From the NCBI RefSeq assembly GCF_015707995.1, contig NZ_JAAGRY010000032.1:1-35803 (forward strand): a stretch of 35,803 nucleotides of DNA, written 5' to 3'. The translations under genes and the position numbers were made by a program. This stretch comes from Microbacterium paulum. Its GTDB lineage: Bacteria > Actinomycetota > Actinomycetes > Actinomycetales > Microbacteriaceae. The notes beneath the pieces were generated by a model. The model did not search any database, was not told the origin of the DNA, and was given only the letters and a program-made list of their open reading frames with translations. Shown here piece by piece: positions 1-7,805 of the stretch (position 1 is the stretch's first letter; each line of letters begins with the position of its first letter).

Positions 1-60
1 CCGAACGGAAAGGAAGCTTGGTCGCTACCGATCCTCGGGGCCTCGACCCGCCCCACCCCG

Positions 61-2061
61 TCACCACGCGGCCCCGCACATCACCCACCCCCACCTAAAG
101 TCCGAAGAGCCGTCAAAGACCTCACCGGGGTTCTCCCGATTCCGCAGCGCCAGCGTGAGAGCCGCGTACTCGGTGTCAGCGAAGCGGTGCAGTTCAGTCA
201 TGTCATAGGTGCGGCCCCTGATATGTGCGGCCATGTCGAGCACCCCGCCCCGGCCGACAGCCGGGAGTTGGGCGCGGTCGCCGACGAGCGCGACCGTCGC
301 TCCTGCCTCGGCGGTGATGGTGAGGAGGGCGTGTGCGGTGTCTTGGTCGAGCATCCCGGCCTCGTCCACGATCACCCGCTCACCCTGACGCAGCACCGCA
401 TCTCTTGGTGGGCCGGTGTAGGTGCGTCCGGTGTCGGGGTCGGCGTCGCCAGGGCTCAGGCGTGTCCATACGCCATCGGAGTTCCAGCGCCATCCGTGCG
501 CGTGCACGAGCGCCGCAACCGATGTTGCAGGCACACCGAGTTCATCGTGCGCGACCTTTGCCGCGCGCAGCGTCGGGCCAACCACCCGCGATGCCCGCCC
601 GTGCTCTGCGGCAACTTCGATGGCGGTGCGCAGCATTGTCGTCTTCCCGCTCCCCGCAGCCCCTTCCACGATCGCCAACGGATCGGACGATGCAACCGCA
701 GCAGCAGCCACCGTTTGCCCGTCGTCCAACCCCGCCGCGTGCGCGGCCTCGGTCACGTCCGGATGCTCCGGTTCCTGCCCCGGCACAGCGGCGGCGAGGC
801 GGTCGCGGAGCGCGGTCTCGGCGGCGACGACGGTGAGGCTGGTCAGGTGCGCGACATGCTCCGGTGTCGCCGCATCCGGCGGGAGTACGGAGAAGCAGTC
901 CGACACCGCAAGGTCGGTCGCCGACGTGACGAACTCGCGCAGCTCGGCAGGGGTTGCTTGCACGCCTGCCTCGGTGGTGATGCGGGTGACGTGCTCCTGC
1001 ACCGTGTGCCTCGTCCAAGCCGAGGAAGCAGCGGCGCACCGATCCAGCGCCCGCGATGCAACCTCTTGCACGGCAAGATCATCCACCCACACCGGGCGCT
1101 GCACGGTGCTGCGTTGACTCGCAGCGGGGGCGTATCCGGCGTCGCGGAGTTCCTGCACCCACCACTGCTCATTCTTCAAATCGGCGGGTTTCTTCCCTGG
1201 GCGTTCGTGCGTCCACGCGATGCCCTGCAACCTCGCGGTCACCACCGGGCCGAGTGCTTCGCCGGGATGTTCGGCTTCCCATTCGGCTTCGAGCCGGTCA
1301 AGGTTGCGTCTGATCTGTGCTGACCGCTTCGACATCACCCCGTTGAACGCCTGCAACTCCGTCACCTCGCCGGAGACGGGGTCGAGGGTCAGGCCGTGCT
1401 CTGCGAGGGTCTGCGCGAGGTGTGGGTGCGCGGCGATGACCGCGGTGCCGAGGGCGCGGATCGCGCCCTGCTGTTTGAACAACGCCGCTGTGTCGAGTGC
1501 CCGCCACTTTCCAGCCGCCCACACCCGAGTGCCGATCTGCATGTGGATGTGCCGGTGCGGGTCACCCGCCCGTGAGGTTTTGTGCGTGATGCCGACGACC
1601 TGCATCCGCTCAATAGGCAGTACCTCCCTTTGGTCGCGTGGCCCGACCCTCGTCACGGAGTGCTGGCCGAGCCAGCGTCGAATCTCAGCAAGAGCATCCT
1701 GCTGCGCCTGATCAAGCGCTTCGGAGACTTCGGGGTGGAGGGCGGCGGCGACCGACAGGCTCTTGGGTGCGTTGATCGTCATCTCCGCGAACAACGGCGA
1801 CCCCTTCGACCTTTCACCGGGCTTGCGCAGGGTGCCCATCGAATCGCCCGTAATCGGGTCTGTCCAGTCCACCCACCCCTCGTACTCCACGGCGGTCAGG
1901 GAACGGGTGGCGGTGACCTCACCGCGAGCATCGAGCACGGTGTATTCGGCTACGGCGTTGTCTGCGCCGAGGTAGTACTCGTCGGCGCGGGAACGGTCGG
2001 CCTCGACATACCGGCGCGCGGCGGCACCGTTGCCGCGGAACAGGATCACGCCGCCCTTCAT
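61..2061 (-). CDS. MobF-family relaxase/helicase (TraA-like), 3'-truncated
   Basis: The 666-residue product starts MKGGVILFRG. The relaxase domain comes first: the catalytic tyrosine pair candidate is Y29-Y30 (RADEYY), and the metal-binding histidine cluster is H160 plus H169, H171 and H173 (PHRHIHM). A RecD-like helicase follows, with Walker A GAAGSGKTT at about 467-475, Walker B VIVDEAG at about 563-569, and motif III GDRAQLP at about 594-600. Family members usually continue for several hundred residues with helicase motifs IV-VI. Here recognisable sequence stops at about residue 650 and the frame ends after 16 unrelated residues. The protein could nick oriT but probably could not unwind DNA. 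The ATG at 2,061 was chosen over upstream in-frame starts at 2,076 and 2,088 because an AAGGAGG lies five bases before it. Conjugal mobilization is inferred from the family. Confidence 0.85.
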   Translation of the reverse strand: MKGGVILFRGNGAAARRYVEADRSRADEYYLGADNAVAEYTVLDARGEVTATRSLTAVEYEGWVDWTDPITGDSMGTLRKPGERSKGSPLFAEMTINAPKSLSVAAALHPEVSEALDQAQQDALAEIRRWLGQHSVTRVGPRDQREVLPIERMQVVGITHKTSRAGDPHRHIHMQIGTRVWAAGKWRALDTAALFKQQGAIRALGTAVIAAHPHLAQTLAEHGLTLDPVSGEVTELQAFNGVMSKRSAQIRRNLDRLEAEWEAEHPGEALGPVVTARLQGIAWTHERPGKKPADLKNEQWWVQELRDAGYAPAASQRSTVQRPVWVDDLAVQEVASRALDRCAAASSAWTRHTVQEHVTRITTEAGVQATPAELREFVTSATDLAVSDCFSVLPPDAATPEHVAHLTSLTVVAAETALRDRLAAAVPGQEPEHPDVTEAAHAAGLDDGQTVAAAAVASSDPLAIVEGAAGSGKTTMLRTAIEVAAEHGRASRVVGPTLRAAKVAHDELGVPATSVAALVHAHGWRWNSDGVWTRLSPGDADPDTGRTYTGPPRDAVLRQGERVIVDEAGMLDQDTAHALLTITAEAGATVALVGDRAQLPAVGRGGVLDMAAHIRGRTYDMTELHRFADTEYAALTLALRNRENPGEVFDGSSDFRWGWVMCGAAW

Positions 2062-2066
2062 CTCGG

Positions 2067-2073
2067 CCTCCTT
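2067..2073 (-). promoter_or_regulatory. Ribosome-binding site of the relaxase gene
   Basis: AAGGAGG on the minus strand with a 5-nt spacer to the ATG at 2,061. It decides the start among three closely spaced ATG codons. A small inverted repeat, ATGAG-TCGT-CTCAT (2,075-2,088), lies just upstream and could be an operator. Confidence 0.7.
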
Positions 2074-2183
2074 CATGAGTCGTCTCATGAGGGAGGTGCG
2101 CACGCCCCACCCACGGTGGCATACGTGCATGACTTTGTATGAGGACTGGCGAGAGACGCGTGGCGCTGCTCGGTGTGGATTGT

Positions 2184-2214
2184 GAACTGCGGGTTGATGT
2201 GGACGAACTGCGGG
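2184..2214 (+). promoter_or_regulatory. Tandem direct repeat upstream of the ABC exporter, operator candidate
   Basis: The 10-mer GAACTGCGGG occurs at 2,184-2,193 and again at 2,205-2,214. The starts are 21 bp apart, or two helical turns, in the divergent region between the relaxase and the ATPase gene. Such spacing places both copies on one DNA face and is common for response-regulator sites. The response regulator encoded downstream in the same gene run is the obvious candidate ligand; this is inference. I see no convincing -35/-10 pair nearby. Confidence 0.4.
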
Positions 2215-2259
2215 ATCGCTGGGATGGAGGGAGAAGTTTTCAGCGATGGGAGTGTGAGC

Positions 2260-3195
2260 GTGAGTCAGGAATCTGAGTGGGCGATTCGTACGGGTGGCTT
2301 GACGAAGCGGTATCGGGGCGTACCCGTGGTCGAGGACGTGAACCTTGCGGTCGCTCCCCGGCAGGTGTTCGGGTTTCTCGGACCGAACGGAGCGGGAAAG
2401 TCCACCACGATGAAGATGCTCCTCGGCTTGGCGCAACCCACCTCGGGGACGGTGGAGATGCTGGGCGAGCCATTCTCGCGGCGGACCGCGAAGCATATCT
2501 TGCCGCGTGTGGGGTCACTGATCGAGTCACCGTCGTTCTACGGCCATCTGACAGGGCGGGAAAACTTGGACATTGTGCGACGCATCAAGGGGGCACCGTC
2601 CGCCTCGGTTGATGCGGTGTTGGAGACAGTGCGGCTGACGCACGCGGCGAAGAAGCTCGCGAAAGAGTATTCGTTGGGGATGAAACAGCGCCTTGGGATC
2701 GCGATGGCCCTGCTCGGGAAACCGGAGTTGCTGATCTTGGATGAGCCGACGAATGGACTCGACCCGGCGGGTATCCACGAGATTCGTGAACTCATCAAGA
2801 CCCTGCCGCGCATGCATGGGTTGACGGTGATCGTGTCGAGCCATCTGTTGAGTGAGATCGAGCAGATGGCGGACACCATCGGGATCATCAACCAAGGCCG
2901 CATGCTGTACCAGGGGCCGTTGTCCGGGTTGGAGGACACGGGGCGGCTGGTGCTCACGCTCGATGAGGCCGACCGGACGGCCGGGATGCTGCGCTCTGCC
3001 GGGTGGCAGGTCGAGCAGGTGCAGGGGCGCGAGGTCGTGCTCCCGGTGTACGAGGACAAGCACATTCCGCAACTCGTCAGCACCATCGTGGGTGCAGGTA
3101 TCGGCGTGTACCGGGTGGAGGTTCGCCGTCGATCCCTGGAAGAGAAGTTCCTGGAACTGACCGAGCAGGCGCAGATCAGGCAGGTTGCAGCATGA
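2260..3195 (+). CDS. ABC transporter ATP-binding protein, lantibiotic-immunity/bacitracin-export type
   Basis: ATPase subunit of an ABC-2 exporter. From the GTG at 2,260 the product is 311 residues. Walker A GPNGAGKST lies at about 41-49, the signature LGMKQRLGIA at about 139-148, Walker B LLILDEP at about 157-163 and the switch histidine in SSH after that. The segment LIESPSFYGHLTGRENL between Walker A and the signature is typical of peptide-antibiotic protection ATPases (LanF/BcrA type). The start is uncertain: GGGAG at 2,248-2,252 lies 7 nt before GTG 2,260, but GTG 2,254 and ATG 2,224 are in frame. Its stop overlaps the next ATG (ATGA), so it is coupled to the two permeases. It probably powers removal of a membrane-active peptide; the substrate is unknown. 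Confidence 0.88.
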   Translation: MSQESEWAIRTGGLTKRYRGVPVVEDVNLAVAPRQVFGFLGPNGAGKSTTMKMLLGLAQPTSGTVEMLGEPFSRRTAKHILPRVGSLIESPSFYGHLTGRENLDIVRRIKGAPSASVDAVLETVRLTHAAKKLAKEYSLGMKQRLGIAMALLGKPELLILDEPTNGLDPAGIHEIRELIKTLPRMHGLTVIVSSHLLSEIEQMADTIGIINQGRMLYQGPLSGLEDTGRLVLTLDEADRTAGMLRSAGWQVEQVQGREVVLPVYEDKHIPQLVSTIVGAGIGVYRVEVRRRSLEEKFLELTEQAQIRQVAA

Positions 3196-3944
3196 GAGCG
3201 GTCGGTCTTGAACTGTCCAAGCTGCGCCGCAAGCGCTTGTGGCTGACGGTGCTGCTGGTACTCGGGTTCGAGCTGCTGTGGATACTCGCGATCCTCATGG
3301 TGTCGCTGTCGCGGGAGACGACTGCGCCGCTCACGATGGGGTACGCGATTGGGCAGGCGTCCCAGGTGCATGCGATCTTCGCGCCGATCCTCGCCACGGT
3401 GGTCGTGTCCAGGTTGGCGGCGATGGAGCACGACGGGGCGATGATGCCCGTGCTGTTCGCGGCGAACCAGTCGCGGGGGTCGTTGTTCCTGGCAAAGTAT
3501 GCCGTCGCCGCGACCATCTCCACCGCCGCCACCATTGTCGTGGTCGCGGCGGTTTCCCTGGCTGCTGGAGGTCAGGGGGTTCCCGCTGACCCGGGACTCG
3601 TGTTGCTGTGGTTGCTGGGGTTGGTACTGGCGAACCTCGCGGTCGTTGCGATCCAGCTCTTGCTGGCGTTGCTGTTCCAACGGCAGGCCGTGACTCTCAC
3701 TGTCGGGATCGTGGGTGGCTTGGTCGGGTCGTTCGCCGGGTTCGTGCCCACCGGTGTCGCCGCGTTCATCCCGTGGCAGTACCCCGGCCTGGTCACCCCG
3801 GTCCGAATGGAGCAGACAGATGGAACCATCACGGGCTTCCCGCTGGTCGAACATCTCGGGGCGCTCATCGCGCTCGTCGCGGTGGTCGGTGCGGTCAGCA
3901 CGGTCGTGGGGCGATCCGTGTTCGCCCGCAAGGTCTCGAGATAA
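3192..3944 (+). CDS. ABC-2 type permease subunit (LanE/LanG-like), first of two
   Basis: The 250-residue integral membrane protein has about six hydrophobic segments and the usual short charged N-terminus (MRAVGLELSKLRRKR) of ABC-2 permeases in peptide-antibiotic immunity systems. It starts inside the stop codon of the ATPase gene and is followed after 13 nt by a second, dissimilar permease of similar size. This one-ATPase-plus-two-permeases layout is what is known for LanFEG immunity exporters. The motif WQYPGLVTPVRM near the end sits between the last two hydrophobic segments, as in the family. Which of the two corresponds to LanE and which to LanG cannot be told from the sequence by eye. 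Confidence 0.8.
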   Translation: MRAVGLELSKLRRKRLWLTVLLVLGFELLWILAILMVSLSRETTAPLTMGYAIGQASQVHAIFAPILATVVVSRLAAMEHDGAMMPVLFAANQSRGSLFLAKYAVAATISTAATIVVVAAVSLAAGGQGVPADPGLVLLWLLGLVLANLAVVAIQLLLALLFQRQAVTLTVGIVGGLVGSFAGFVPTGVAAFIPWQYPGLVTPVRMEQTDGTITGFPLVEHLGALIALVAVVGAVSTVVGRSVFARKVSR

Positions 3945-3957
3945 GGGAGTGCAGCGC

Positions 3958-4698
3958 ATGTCAACACTGGCTATCGAACGTCGGAAGTCGAAGCGGTCCT
4001 GGATTCTCGTGGCCGTCGCTGTCGTCCTGGTGGGGCTCAACGTGTCCAACGGGATCGGGAACTATCTCAGCAATGTCGATGTCTTCCAAGCGCAGGGACT
4101 GACCTGGGTCGCGGTGTGGGGGCAGGCGGGCCTGCTGTGGGCGATCCTGTTCTTCCCCTTCCTGATCACCCTCCGCGCCGCGTCGTTGACCCGGATGGAG
4201 CATGAGCAAGCGAACTGGCGTCGCCTTGCCTCCTACGGTGCGCACCTGCGTACTTATCGCGGCAAGCTCCTCCTACTCGCCGGGTTCGTGCTCCTGTGCC
4301 AGACGATCTTCGTCGCTGCTGTCATCCTCGTCAGTCTCATCCTCGGGTTCACGCTGACGCTCCCGGACGTTTCGGCGATGCTCTGGTGGGGGTTGCTCGG
4401 CGCGGTCGGTGGGTTGACCGTCGCCGCGGTCCAGATGCTCGTCGGCATCCTCGTGCGCAGTTACGCCACCACCGTGGCCATCGGGCTCGTCGCGTCCATC
4501 GGCAGTCTGATGGTCACGCTGGTCGCCCCGTTGCTGGAAGCGGCCTACCCGTACGCGCAGATTGGTGTCGGAATGCGCGTGCGTGCACTGGACTGGCCCA
4601 CCTTCCCGGAGACCATCGGATATCTGGTGTGGAACGCGGCGCTCATCCTGGTCGCAGTGTTCATTGGCAGGCTGGTACTGCGCAGGAAGGAGTACTGA
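3958..4698 (+). CDS. ABC-2 type permease subunit (LanE/LanG-like), second of two
   Basis: The 246-residue membrane protein begins MSTLAIERRKSKRSW. It has about six hydrophobic segments and the internal motif RMEHEQANWRRL after the second one; a short E-x-x-x-x-x-W-R/K stretch at this point is common in LanE/LanG and MutE/MutG-like permeases. The ATG at 3,958 is preceded by AAGGGAG with an 8-nt spacer, so the longer in-frame upstream extension is ignored. It ends one base before the start of the sensor kinase gene, so exporter and regulator are evidently co-transcribed. It probably forms the membrane channel with the preceding permease. Confidence 0.8.
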   Translation: MSTLAIERRKSKRSWILVAVAVVLVGLNVSNGIGNYLSNVDVFQAQGLTWVAVWGQAGLLWAILFFPFLITLRAASLTRMEHEQANWRRLASYGAHLRTYRGKLLLLAGFVLLCQTIFVAAVILVSLILGFTLTLPDVSAMLWWGLLGAVGGLTVAAVQMLVGILVRSYATTVAIGLVASIGSLMVTLVAPLLEAAYPYAQIGVGMRVRALDWPTFPETIGYLVWNAALILVAVFIGRLVLRRKEY

Positions 4699-4699
4699 G

Positions 4700-5998
4700 A
4701 TGAACGGCGACACGCTCGCTGCGCCACAGGCGACAAGTCAGGCTTCTCGACGCGGACTCCGCGGCTTCCTGACCGGTCATCCGGTGCTGGTCGATGTCAC
4801 GGTGGCAGCGGTCTATGTGCTGGTGATGCTCCCCGGCCTCGTGCACGGCGTGCTCTTCCCGGTCGGAGTCTCCGCAGGCCAGGCAGGGATCGGTGTTGCT
4901 GCGACCGTTGGGGCAGGCGTCGCCCTGGCGTTCCGCAGACGTGCTCCCATCATCGTGCTCGTCGTCGTGCTCGTACTCGTGTTGATCGTGAAGACGCTCG
5001 TGTGCGGGCTCACCGACCCGCTCGGGATCGCCATTGCCGGGTACGCGGCGGGCGCATACCTGCCGCAGCGTCGCGCGTGGATCACGACCGCATCCGCGAC
5101 CCTCGTTGCCGTGCTGACGATCCTCATCGGAGCACCGCTGTCTTCTGAAGCGCTCCCCGTCGACGCGCTGCTGATCCTGAACCTCGTGCTGTTCGTGCCC
5201 GCGTGCCTCCTCGGGTTGCTTCTGAACATCCGCTCCAGGCTCCGCGAGGCCGAAGAGCTCCGAACCATTCACGAGATGCAGGAACGAGTCCAGGCCGCGG
5301 AACTGTCCGCCGTGCAGCAACGCGCGGCGCTCTCCAGAGAGATGCACGATGTCGTCGGGCACTCACTCACGGCGATCATCAACCTCTCCGACGGGGCACT
5401 GCGCGCAGCGGCCACGAGCCCGGACACACTCGAAGCAGGACTCCGCCGCATCAACACCATCGCGCGCGACGCCCTCGGGGAGACCCGCACGATTCTCGGC
5501 ACCCTCCGTCCCGAAGACGAACCCGCCCCGCGCACCCCGGCGCGAGCCGACGACACATCCGCCCGCACCGAGTCAATGCGGACGGATGCCCCACAGCCGG
5601 ACACGGACCTGGGGATTCGCGGGCTCCTCGACACCGCCGAAAGCACCGGCCTGACCACGCACCTCACTGTCAGCGGCGAACCCACCCCCACCACGCGCTC
5701 GGAGGCGGTGAGCAGCGCTGCCTATCGGATCGTGCAGGAAGCGATCACCAACACCATGCGCCACGCCGAAGACGCGACCCAACTCACCGTCACGCTCACG
5801 CATGCCCCGGACAATCTCGTCGTGCAAGTTCACGATGACGGCCAGACCCCGACCCGGGCAATCCCGCTCGGGAACGGCCTGATGGGTGCCACCGAACGCG
5901 CGGCGCTCCTCGGAGGAGAACTCCACGCCGGACCCGCACCCGCGGGCGGATGGCACGTCACCGCCACGATCCCCACGAGCAACGTGAGCGCATCATGA
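4700..5998 (+). CDS. Sensor histidine kinase, NarL-type two-component system
   Basis: The 432-residue membrane kinase has five or six hydrophobic segments spanning about residues 28-177. A short coiled linker follows, then a HisKA_3 dimerisation domain with phospho-acceptor H216 (SREMHDVVGHS). The HATPase domain shows an N box with N351 (QEAITNTMRHA), a G1 box HDDG near 378-381 and GNGLMGATER at 391-400. A proline- and threonine-rich insertion (about 273-302) separates the two domains. The ATG at 4,700 has AAGGAG with a 7-nt spacer. There is almost no extracellular loop, as in intramembrane-sensing kinases that watch the cell envelope or a partner transporter. Because it is joined to an exporter operon, it most likely senses the exported peptide or the transporter itself; that is inference. 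Confidence 0.88.
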   Translation: MNGDTLAAPQATSQASRRGLRGFLTGHPVLVDVTVAAVYVLVMLPGLVHGVLFPVGVSAGQAGIGVAATVGAGVALAFRRRAPIIVLVVVLVLVLIVKTLVCGLTDPLGIAIAGYAAGAYLPQRRAWITTASATLVAVLTILIGAPLSSEALPVDALLILNLVLFVPACLLGLLLNIRSRLREAEELRTIHEMQERVQAAELSAVQQRAALSREMHDVVGHSLTAIINLSDGALRAAATSPDTLEAGLRRINTIARDALGETRTILGTLRPEDEPAPRTPARADDTSARTESMRTDAPQPDTDLGIRGLLDTAESTGLTTHLTVSGEPTPTTRSEAVSSAAYRIVQEAITNTMRHAEDATQLTVTLTHAPDNLVVQVHDDGQTPTRAIPLGNGLMGATERAALLGGELHAGPAPAGGWHVTATIPTSNVSAS

Positions 5999-6651
5999 GC
6001 ATCCGCGTCATGCTCGTCGACGACAACGCCGACACCCGCACCGGCTTCGCCATGATGCTGGGAGCCGAACCCGACCTCACCGTCATCGCCGAAGCCGCAG
6101 ACGGCCTCGAAGCCATCGACAGCGCCACAGCCACCATGCCCGACGTGATCCTGATGGACGTGCGGATGCCGCGAATGGACGGCATCGAAGCCACCCGGCA
6201 GATCACCGCAAACAACCCAACAGCGCGCGTCCTCATCCTCACCACCTACGACCTGGACGAATACGCGTTCGACGGACTCGCCGCCGGAGCCAGCGGCTTC
6301 CTCCTCAAAGACGCCACCCCCGAACAACTCGCCGCCGCCGTACGAGCCGTCCACGACGGTGACGCCGTCGTAACGCCACGCATCACACGCCGAATGCTCG
6401 AACGAGTTCCGCTCGTTGAACGAGCGGACACGGAAACCAGCGACGAGTTCGATGTTTTGACCGTGCGGGAACGAGAGATCGCCCGCACCATCACCGAAGG
6501 CCTCACTAACGCGGAGATCGCCGAACGGTTCGTGCTCTCCGAAAGCACCGTCAAAGCACACATCAACCGCATCCTCCGCAAGCTTGACGCACGCGACCGC
6601 GTAGACATCGTCATCCGCGGCCACCGTGCAGGCCTCACCCCCGAAACGTAG
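5995..6651 (+). CDS. LuxR/NarL-family response regulator
   Basis: The 218-residue regulator has a receiver domain (acidic pocket D9-D10, phospho-acceptor D55 in ILMDVRMPRMDG, T83/T84, K105) and a C-terminal LuxR helix-turn-helix at about 155-205 (LTVREREIA, then TNAEIAERFVLSESTVKAHI). It overlaps the kinase stop codon by 4 nt (ATGA), so the pair is translationally coupled. It probably activates the exporter operon that starts at 2,260. The paired 10-mers at 2,184-2,214 and the dyads downstream of its own gene are candidate sites, but nothing in the sequence proves binding. Confidence 0.9.
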   Translation: MSIRVMLVDDNADTRTGFAMMLGAEPDLTVIAEAADGLEAIDSATATMPDVILMDVRMPRMDGIEATRQITANNPTARVLILTTYDLDEYAFDGLAAGASGFLLKDATPEQLAAAVRAVHDGDAVVTPRITRRMLERVPLVERADTETSDEFDVLTVREREIARTITEGLTNAEIAERFVLSESTVKAHINRILRKLDARDRVDIVIRGHRAGLTPET

Positions 6652-6720
6652 AAGCCAGCAAAAGGGATGTGACGGCACGTCGGCGCAGCCGGCCCATCTG
6701 TGGAGGACGCTTCTCGGCCT

Positions 6721-6733
6721 GCCAGATTCTGGC
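6721..6733. repeat. Perfect dyad GCCAGA-T-TCTGGC
   Basis: A 13-bp perfect inverted repeat around a single central T, in the 261-bp gene-free stretch after the response regulator. The core AGATTCT is shared with the dyad at 6,823-6,837, so both may be sites for one dimeric protein. Another short stem, TGGCG-GCAG-CGCCA, lies at 6,763-6,776. Confidence 0.55.
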
Positions 6734-6810
6734 GCGCCGCGGGGTGCTGCTTTACCTCTCCCTGGCGGCAGCGCCAACCGCGACACCTCCGCGGCACGGT
6801 CGCGCCAACG

Positions 6811-6837
6811 TACCGGCCGGTAGCTGAGATTCTCAGC
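6811..6837. repeat. Two adjoining perfect palindromes
   Basis: TACCGGCCGGTA (6,811-6,822) is a perfect 12-bp palindrome. It is followed without a gap by GCTGAGA-T-TCTCAGC (6,823-6,837), a perfect 15-bp dyad. Adjoining palindromes in the leader of an element-borne gene are typical of operators, origins or transfer sites. Which one applies here is not decided by the sequence. Confidence 0.55.
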
Positions 6838-6880
6838 CGCAACCGGTGTCCCTGCTGACGTGCGCCTGGATTTGGGTTCC

Positions 6881-6912
6881 GGTGACGCACCTCCCTTCCG
6901 GGAGGCGTCACC
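6881..6912 (+). promoter_or_regulatory. Leader hairpin that buries the ribosome-binding site of the next gene
   Basis: The left arm is GGTGACGC, a 2-nt AC bulge and CTCCC (6,881-6,895). The loop is TTCC. The right arm is GGGAG then GCGTCACC (6,900-6,912). All 13 pairs are Watson-Crick. The Shine-Dalgarno GGGAGG (6,900-6,905) is entirely inside the right arm, and the stem ends on the base before the GTG start at 6,913. If transcribed, the structure should block initiation until opened. As DNA it could equally be a protein-binding dyad. Confidence 0.6.
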
Positions 6913-7776
6913 GTGGACGAACACACCTCACCCGATCTCAATGGGGCTGCGGGAACGGCTGGCTCGACCAGCGGTGGTTACGAGAGCCCAGAAGGTCTAC
7001 GCTCCCTACTCACTCGACTACACGACGCCGGGCCGGGCGCATGGCGGAGTGACCGTGAAGCAGCAGAACTCATGCGCTACACCGCGTCCAGATACCGCCC
7101 ACTCGCCCGTAAGCATGGCTTGGATGCCTGGGCGGTCGCGTCTGCCGCGTTCGAGGTGATGCTCGCTCCCTCTACGCGGAACGCGGGCAACCCGTGGGCT
7201 GTGGTCACTCGCGCTGTGCAGATCACCTGTCACGCGGAGACTCGTGCCGCTGGGATGCTGACTTCTGCCAGCAAGGTACGCCACACCTCCCGGATCGCCG
7301 GGTTCCATGATGCTGTGCGGTTCGCCGAGCGTGAGCGCTTGGCCGACTATCACCCTGCGTTCACGCACCACGATGACGGCGACGCCGACGAGAGCGAGCA
7401 TGAGACACAGGTGATCGGTCTGCTGTCGGCCACGGTCGCGCTATTCGTCTCTGCGGGCTGGGATGCTGCGCTGGTCGCCGAGTGCGTCGAGCATACGGCC
7501 TACCGGCTTGCCGATCTCTCCTCACGTCAGCGCGGTGTTGAGGTGCTGCGCCGTGACCGTACGATCCCGATGCTGCTCGGTCTGCCGCCCCGGTCGTGGT
7601 CTGCGCTGTTGCGGATCGTCCTCGGGCATCCCGACCCGAAGCACGCGGGCACGCCGACGGGTGATGGTGTGCTGCTGCGATTACTGAACGGCGAAACGCT
7701 GGACGCTCTGGGCTGCGACGAGGCACTGATGAAGATGATCCGCGCCGTCAACCCCGACAAGCACACTGCGCCTTGA
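6913..7776 (+). CDS. Unrecognised element-borne protein, 287 aa
   Basis: I do not recognise a named domain. The protein is soluble and mostly alpha-helical in appearance, with a polar N-terminus (about 1-35) and an acidic patch HHDDGDADESEHE near the middle. The C-terminal half is rich in Leu, Arg and Asp and contains SRQRGVEVLRRDRTIPMLLGLPP. There is no signal peptide or membrane segment. The GTG start is supported by GGGAGG with a 7-nt spacer, although that site lies in a strong hairpin. Genes of this look accompany relaxase and integrase genes in actinobacterial elements, and it is followed after 29 nt by a small gene on the same strand. A role in replication, partition or regulation of the element is possible but unproven. 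Confidence 0.75.
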   Translation: MDEHTSPDLNGAAGTAGSTSGGYESPEGLRSLLTRLHDAGPGAWRSDREAAELMRYTASRYRPLARKHGLDAWAVASAAFEVMLAPSTRNAGNPWAVVTRAVQITCHAETRAAGMLTSASKVRHTSRIAGFHDAVRFAERERLADYHPAFTHHDDGDADESEHETQVIGLLSATVALFVSAGWDAALVAECVEHTAYRLADLSSRQRGVEVLRRDRTIPMLLGLPPRSWSALLRIVLGHPDPKHAGTPTGDGVLLRLLNGETLDALGCDEALMKMIRAVNPDKHTAP

Positions 7777-7805
7777 TTTGGGGGTGGGGCTCCGCACCTA
7801 ACGGT

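Noticed and set aside
2212..2496. Longer N-terminus of the relaxase starting at 2,496
   Set aside because: The extension overlaps the ABC ATPase gene on the other strand, is low-quality protein, and the strong AAGGAGG site supports the ATG at 2,061.
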